This document shows, one piece after another, positions 60,204 to 64,000 of a stretch of 64,000 nucleotides of DNA. The notes below the pieces were generated by a model. That model searched no databases. It saw only the letters and a list, made by a program, of their open reading frames with translations, and was not told the origin of the DNA. Made by a program: the position numbers and the translations under genes. The DNA is from Stackebrandtia nassauensis DSM 44728 (lineage in GTDB: Bacteria; Actinomycetota; Actinomycetes; Mycobacteriales; Micromonosporaceae). The stretch lies in the NCBI RefSeq assembly GCF_000024545.1, contig NC_013947.1, forward strand, positions 6,200,001 through 6,264,000, given 5' to 3'. Numbering within the stretch: position 1 is the first letter of the stretch; the number at the start of each line of letters is the position of its first letter.

Positions 60204-60773
60204 TCACATCACAAAGTCGCGCGGCGGGTCCTCGCCGACCCGGCCGTCGACGGCCTCCCGGATCAGATCGGCGTGTCCATTGTGACGGGAGTACTCCTCG
60301 ATCATGTCGATCAGGATGCGGCGCAGGTTCGGCGCGCCGCCGTCGTCGGTGGTGAACCGGCCGAGCCGCCCCATGTCCCCGGTGACCACCCCGTCGGCGA
60401 TCCGCTCCCGGGACCGGGCCACGGCCGCCCGCCACCCGGCCCGCAACTGCTCCGGGGTGTCGTCGACGGCCGACTTCCAGTCCCAGTCCGGTTCGGCGTC
60501 CCAGTCCACGGTGTCCCACGGCGGTGGCGGCCCGGTCTCGCGGCCCTGCCACAACCGGGCGAAGTGGTCGTCCTCGACGAGGGCCAGGTGCTTGAGCAGC
60601 CCGCCCAGCGTGATGCTGGACGCGCCGATCCGAAGCCGCAGGCCCTCGGCGTCCAGGTCGCCGCACTTCCAGGCGAACAACCGCCGCTGCCGCTCCAGGG
60701 AGCCGATCAGCGCCGCGGTCTCCTCCCCCGCCAGCGGGGGTTCGGTCGGGATCTGTTCGTCGTTGTCGCTCAT
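60204..60773 (-). CDS. DinB-like DUF664 protein
   Basis: This 189-residue cytosolic member of the DinB superfamily likely binds a metal with histidines (LGGLLKHLALVEDDHFARL near 56-74; IDMIEEYSRHNGHADLIREA near 154-173). This H...H..H pattern is typical of DUF664 enzymes that use a small thiol. The substrate is unknown. It is divergent to sigK. Confidence 0.82.
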   Translation of the reverse strand: MSDNDEQIPTEPPLAGEETAALIGSLERQRRLFAWKCGDLDAEGLRLRIGASSITLGGLLKHLALVEDDHFARLWQGRETGPPPPWDTVDWDAEPDWDWKSAVDDTPEQLRAGWRAAVARSRERIADGVVTGDMGRLGRFTTDDGGAPNLRRILIDMIEEYSRHNGHADLIREAVDGRVGEDPPRDFVM

Positions 60774-60911
60774 GGCGGCGAACGTACAACCGGTTCCGGA
60801 CGTTCTACTTCCGGATTTCCAGGAGTGTTGATTTCCCGCCGGTTAGGGCCATCACGCCCTAAGACACGAGGCGCTGACGCAATAACGTCAAAACCGACGT
60901 TCGTCCGCGCC

Positions 60912-60938
60912 CATCCCATCCGGCTTCGGCTCCGAACC
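60912..60938 (+). promoter_or_regulatory. Candidate SigK-dependent promoter of sigK
   Basis: CCATCC-N15-CCGAAC closely resembles the mycobacterial SigK consensus (CCATCC, about 16-17 bp, CCGAAT). It ends 39 bp before the sigK start. Two short inverted repeats (60843-60862 and 60884-60901) precede it. This predicts autoregulation. Confidence 0.5.
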
Positions 60939-60977
60939 CAGGACGCGGAACACACTGCGACAGGCAGGAGCGTATGG

Positions 60978-61598
60978 ATGTCCTACGGCACCGGCGGTGC
61001 CTCACACCGCCAGGAACAGCCGCGATCACCGTTCGCGCCCGTCCCCGACAACCCGATCTCGGACGAGGCGCTGCTGCAACGGGCCGCGCTCGGCGACGAG
61101 GACGCCTTCACCGTGCTGTACGACCGGCTCTCGCCCCGGGTCTACGGGCTGTGCCTTCGGGTGCTGCGGGACCCGGCGCAGGCCGAGGAGGTGGCCCAGG
61201 ACGTCCTGGTCGAGTTGTGGCGCACCGCGGCCCGCTTCGACCCGTCGCAGGGTTCCGCCCTGACCTGGGTGGCCACGCTGACCCACCGACGGGCCGTGGA
61301 CCGGGTCCGGTCCACACAGGCGTCCCGGGACCGGGAACACCGCAGCGCGGTGTCCAATGTCGAACCCGAATACGACCAGGTCGCCGAGGCGGTGGCGCAG
61401 CGGCTCGACATGCGGCAGTTGCGCCGCTGCCTGAAGACCCTCACCGAACTGCAACATCAGGCGGTGACCATGGCCTACTACGGCGGCCACAGTTACCGGC
61501 AGGTCGCCAACCTGCTGGGCGCCGCGGTCCCGACGGTGAAGTCCCGAATCCGCGACGGCCTCATCCGGCTGCGCGACTGCCTGGAGGTGTCCCGATGA
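60978..61598 (+). CDS. sigK: ECF sigma factor, SigK type
   Basis: This 206-residue sigma-70 family regulator has region 2 (LLQRAALGDEDAFTVLYDRL; VAQDVLVELWRTAARFDPSQ; ALTWVATLTHRRAVDRVRS, about 30-115) and region 4 (LTELQHQAVTMAYYGGHSYR; AAVPTVKSRIRDGLIRLRD, about 155-200). GGAG is 7 bases before the ATG. An anti-sigma gene overlaps its stop (ATGA), and a fasciclin gene lies 2 kb downstream, the hallmark gene set of the mycobacterial SigK locus. Confidence 0.9.
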   Translation: MSYGTGGASHRQEQPRSPFAPVPDNPISDEALLQRAALGDEDAFTVLYDRLSPRVYGLCLRVLRDPAQAEEVAQDVLVELWRTAARFDPSQGSALTWVATLTHRRAVDRVRSTQASRDREHRSAVSNVEPEYDQVAEAVAQRLDMRQLRRCLKTLTELQHQAVTMAYYGGHSYRQVANLLGAAVPTVKSRIRDGLIRLRDCLEVSR

Positions 61599-62323
61599 CC
61601 GAGCAGGCGCACACCCTCGTCGGGGCCTACGTCCTGGACGCCGTCGACGACACCGAACGCGAACGCGTCGAACGGCATCTGGCCGAGTGCGTGGAATGCG
61701 AACGCGAGGTGCGGGAACTGCGCGCCACCACCGCCCGGCTCGCCGAGACCACCGCGACCGCGCCGCCGCTGCGGCTGCGGGGCGAGGTGCTGTCCCGGAT
61801 CCGGCGCACCCGGCAGGACCCACCACCCGAACGAAGTCCACAGTCGACACTGCGTCCCCGGCGGATCCCGCGCTGGCGTTCGGTCGCCGCGGCAGTGGCG
61901 ATGACGGTCGTCGTCGCCGTCGTCGGTGTCGGCGTGACCGTCACGATCATGCGGCAACAGGTCGACGCCGAACGCGCCCAGACCGAACAGGTCGAGTCGG
62001 TGCTCACCGCCCCCGACGCCGAGGTGTCCACGAAGGAATCCGAGTCGGGTGGCCGGGTCACGGTCGTCAGCTCCACCTCCCGCAACGAGGCGGTGGTGAT
62101 GGTGTCGGGCCTGCGACCCATCGACGACGACCACTCATACCAGGTGTGGCTGGTGAACGACGCCGGTCAGACCTCGGCAGGTGTCATGGAGGCGGGACGG
62201 CGCTCCGCCACCATGCTGGTCTCGGGAATCGCGGGAACCGACCTGGTCGGTGTGACCGAGGAACCCGCGGGCGGCTCTCCCAAGCCGACCCTTCCCCTGG
62301 TGGCGGACGTGCCGCTCACCTGA
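61595..62323 (+). CDS. rskA: Anti-sigma-K factor RskA
   Basis: This 242-residue membrane anti-sigma factor has an N-terminal cytosolic zinc-type anti-sigma domain with H-x3-C-x2-C (HLAECVECEREV near 28-39), one transmembrane helix (VAAAVAMTVVVAVVGVGVTV, about 98-118) and an extracytoplasmic RskA domain (VVMVSGLRPIDDDHSYQVWL; GSPKPTLPLVADVPL). It should hold SigK until regulated proteolysis. It is coupled to sigK. Confidence 0.92.
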   Translation: MTEQAHTLVGAYVLDAVDDTERERVERHLAECVECEREVRELRATTARLAETTATAPPLRLRGEVLSRIRRTRQDPPPERSPQSTLRPRRIPRWRSVAAAVAMTVVVAVVGVGVTVTIMRQQVDAERAQTEQVESVLTAPDAEVSTKESESGGRVTVVSSTSRNEAVVMVSGLRPIDDDHSYQVWLVNDAGQTSAGVMEAGRRSATMLVSGIAGTDLVGVTEEPAGGSPKPTLPLVADVPLT

Positions 62324-62327
62324 GGCC

Positions 62328-62372
62328 GTGGACCTCACCGGACCCCACAGCTTCGGGCCCGGTGAGGTCCAC
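62328..62372 (+). terminator. Terminator of sigK-rskA
   Basis: A perfect 14-bp stem (GTGGACCTCACCGG / CCGGTGAGGTCCAC) with a 17-nt loop begins 5 bp after the rskA stop and separates the operon from the photolyase. It also argues against an upstream GTG start (62328) for the photolyase. Confidence 0.85.
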
Positions 62373-62435
62373 AAACCCGGGACCGCGTCGATCGGCCCGG
62401 CCGCGGTCGTGTTCCATCATGGCGTGGGGGAGACG

Positions 62436-63638
62436 ATGCGAACGATCGTGGTGCTGTTCACCCGGGACCTGCGGATACGGGACAACCCGGCGTTGGCGCT
62501 GGCCTCCCGCCACGCCGACACGGTGGTGCCGTTGTACGTCGCGGACGATTCACCGCCGCTGCCACCGAACCAGCGGCGGTTCCTGGTCGAGTCCCTCACC
62601 GATCTGCGGGAGTCGTTGCGGCGGTTGGGCGGTGACCTGCTGGTCCGGCGCGGCGACCCGGTGGAGCAGACGCTGAAGCTGTGCCGACTCCTCGCGACGG
62701 ACGGCATCGGCATGGCCGAGGACTACGGCCCCGCCGCACGGCGGCTGCGGCAGCGGCTGGCCGAGGCCGCTGAGGCCGAACGCGTCGGACTGCGGCTCTT
62801 CCCCGGTGTCACCATTGTGGAACCGGGTGCGGTACGGCCGACCACCGGCGCCGACCACTACAAGGTGTTCACCCCGTACCTGCGCTCCTGGAGCGCGACA
62901 CCCTGGCGACCCGAACACGAAGCGCCCCAGGCGATCCGACTACCTGCCGACGTCACCGGCGACGACCCCGCCTCGGTGATCGGCCCGGTCGAGGGCGGCT
63001 CGTCCGACGTCGTCGACGGCGGCGAGACGGCGGGGCTGCGCCGCTGGGATTCCTGGATCGACCGCGAGCCGGACTACCCGGCGATCCACGACGACCTGGC
63101 CGCCGACGACACCACCCGGCTGAGCGGGTACCTGCGGTTCGGTTGCGTGTCACCACTTGTCGTCGCCGCCGACCCCCGCACCCCCGAGGCACTGGTCCGG
63201 CAGCTGTGCTGGCGGGACTTCTACCACCAGGTGCTGCACGGTTTCCCGCGACTGGCCACCGACAACTACCGGCCCGGCGCCCGCGACGCCTGGGTGGACG
63301 ACGAACCGGCGCTGCGGGCCTGGCAGGACGGCGAGACCGGCGTCCCGCTCGTCGACGCCGGAATGCGGCAGCTGCGGACCCAGGGCTGGATGCACAACCG
63401 GGCCCGGATGGTCGCCGCGTCCTATCTGACCAAGGATCTCGGCATCGACTGGCGGCACGGCGCGGCCTGGTTCGACCGCTGGCTCGTCGACGCCGACGTG
63501 GCCAACAACTACGGCAACTGGCAGTGGACGGCGGGCACCGGCAACGACTCCCGGCCGTACCGCAGGTTCAACCCCGCACGGCAGGCGCAGCGCTACGACC
63601 CGCGGCACGAATACCGGGATCGCTGGCTGCGCAACTGA
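62436..63638 (+). CDS. phr: Deoxyribodipyrimidine photolyase (cryptochrome/photolyase family)
   Basis: This 400-residue enzyme repairs UV dimers with light. The N-terminal Rossmann domain starts MRTIVVLFTRDLRIRDNPAL. The FAD-binding domain shows GLRRWDSWIDREPDY, RLSGYLRFGCVSPLVVAA, QLCWRDFYHQVLHGFPRL, WQDGETGVPLVDAGMRQL, TQGWMHNRARMVAASYLTKD and NNYGNWQWTAGTGNDSRPYR, all diagnostic for class I photolyases. The start was fixed by GGGGGAG just before the ATG. Confidence 0.95.
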   Translation: MRTIVVLFTRDLRIRDNPALALASRHADTVVPLYVADDSPPLPPNQRRFLVESLTDLRESLRRLGGDLLVRRGDPVEQTLKLCRLLATDGIGMAEDYGPAARRLRQRLAEAAEAERVGLRLFPGVTIVEPGAVRPTTGADHYKVFTPYLRSWSATPWRPEHEAPQAIRLPADVTGDDPASVIGPVEGGSSDVVDGGETAGLRRWDSWIDREPDYPAIHDDLAADDTTRLSGYLRFGCVSPLVVAADPRTPEALVRQLCWRDFYHQVLHGFPRLATDNYRPGARDAWVDDEPALRAWQDGETGVPLVDAGMRQLRTQGWMHNRARMVAASYLTKDLGIDWRHGAAWFDRWLVDADVANNYGNWQWTAGTGNDSRPYRRFNPARQAQRYDPRHEYRDRWLRN

Positions 63639-63651
63639 ACCGCGCGCGAAA

Positions 63652-63690
63652 CCGGCCCGGCAGCCCATCCTCCAGGAACTGCCGGGCCGG
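63652..63690. terminator. Bidirectional terminator between photolyase and fasciclin genes
   Basis: A perfect 12-bp stem (CCGGCCCGGCAG / CTGCCGGGCCGG) with a 15-nt loop stands between the convergent genes. Confidence 0.8.
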
Positions 63691-63705
63691 GGGCGGCGAT
63701 AAAGG

Positions 63706-64000
63706 TCACTTGTCGTCGGCAGGCGGCATCAGCACGGTGTCGATGATGTACACGGTGGCGTTGGCGGTCTCGACGTTGCCGCAGACCACTTTGGCGTCAC
63801 CGTTGACGGTGTAGTCCTCTCCGGACCCGGCGGCCTCGATGTCGGCTCCCTGCAGGCTCTCGAACGGGCCAGCGGTGCCCAGTTTGTCGGGCGAGACGGT
63901 CTCACCCACGACGTGGTACGTGAGGACCTCGGTCAGTTTCTCCTTGTCCTTCAACAACGCCGCGAGGTCCTTTTCGGGCACCTTCTCGAAGGCGGAGTTG
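63706..64000 (-). CDS. Fasciclin-domain protein, MPT70/MPT83-like (partial, 5' end outside)
   Basis: The visible C-terminal 98 residues begin NSAFEKVPEKDLAALLKDKE and include LTEVLTYHVVGETVSPDKLG (the FAS1 H-box region with YH), ending NATVYIIDTVLMPPADD. This is the standard second half of a secreted fasciclin domain, as in mycobacterial MPT70/MPT83, which are under SigK control. Its signal peptide or lipobox is outside the window. Closeness to sigK-rskA suggests the same regulon. Confidence 0.9.
   Translation of the reverse strand, partial: NSAFEKVPEKDLAALLKDKEKLTEVLTYHVVGETVSPDKLGTAGPFESLQGADIEAAGSGEDYTVNGDAKVVCGNVETANATVYIIDTVLMPPADDK

Noticed and set aside
62328-62435. Upstream GTG start for the photolyase
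   Set aside because: The extra 36 codons lie inside the rskA terminator hairpin, and a good ribosome-binding site precedes ATG 62436.

Overview
The window is a very GC-rich actinobacterial chromosome segment. Supporting evidence is strong G/C third-position bias, frequent GTG starts, dense ATGA start/stop overlaps, two mycothiol-type DinB-fold enzymes, a SepH homologue, a DivIVA-like coiled-coil protein, and a Tad pilus cluster in mycobacterial/streptomycete order (ssd-tadA-tadB-tadC-DUF4244-tadE-Rv3654c type). Menaquinone is apparently made by the futalosine route (mqnB, mqnD). The mix would fit a Glycomyces/Stackebrandtia-like organism, but that placement is inference only. I see no rRNA, tRNA, CRISPR array, phage or insertion sequence.

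Layout. 1-5.6 kb: a sialidase running off the left edge, a secreted nuclease, and a copper-export operon (copZ-like chaperone then CopA-type ATPase) behind a CsoR-type operator. 5.6-21 kb: envelope and hypothetical genes (cyclophilin, GDSL hydrolase, two MFS transporters, GPP34/GOLPH3 gene plus a decayed GPP34 copy, 2'-5' RNA ligase-like phosphodiesterase, DinB enzyme, TetR regulator with a clear operator, sepH, DUF2530, DUF3027). 21-27.5 kb: mqnB-mqnD, a receptor-type Ser/Thr kinase, a cold-shock protein, and two TetR-controlled metabolic units with palindromic operators. 27.5-33 kb: an eight-gene, almost fully translationally coupled Tad pilus operon on the minus strand. It carries repeat expansions in two pilin-like genes and an extra 93-codon ORF. 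33-41.7 kb: TerC, a crcB fluoride-channel pair whose second gene is frameshifted, a trypsin-like protease, a DivIVA-like protein, a GH20 hexosaminidase, a Pro-rich secreted protein, and two tandem NlpC/P60 hydrolases. The upstream hydrolase gene has a c-di-AMP (ydaO-type) riboswitch. 42-43.5 kb: a second copper operon, csoR-copZ-secreted protein, with a matching operator. 43.5-53.6 kb: a coupled methyltransferase/unknown pair, a sulfotransferase, and a malEFG-lacI-GH13 maltodextrin unit. 53.6-64 kb: membrane and cell-wall proteins, a FAD monooxygenase, a CNNM/CorC protein, then sigK-rskA-photolyase and the 3' part of a fasciclin gene, recalling the mycobacterial SigK/MPT70-83 regulon.

How parts connect. 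The two copper loci 37 kb apart carry near-identical TACCCC-N3-GGGGTA sites, so the CsoR encoded at 42 kb probably controls both. SigK has a candidate SigK promoter of its own, and the fasciclin gene is the expected target. The wall genes (sepH, the DivIVA-like protein, NlpC/P60 pair, M15-like protein) form a loose cell-growth theme, with c-di-AMP as a visible signal input. No single large undescribed system is evident. The most unusual material is the repeat-expanded Tad operon, the frameshifted or decayed genes (crcB2, the GPP34 remnant, a lipoprotein-like gene without a stop), and an exact ten-copy 8-bp repeat.
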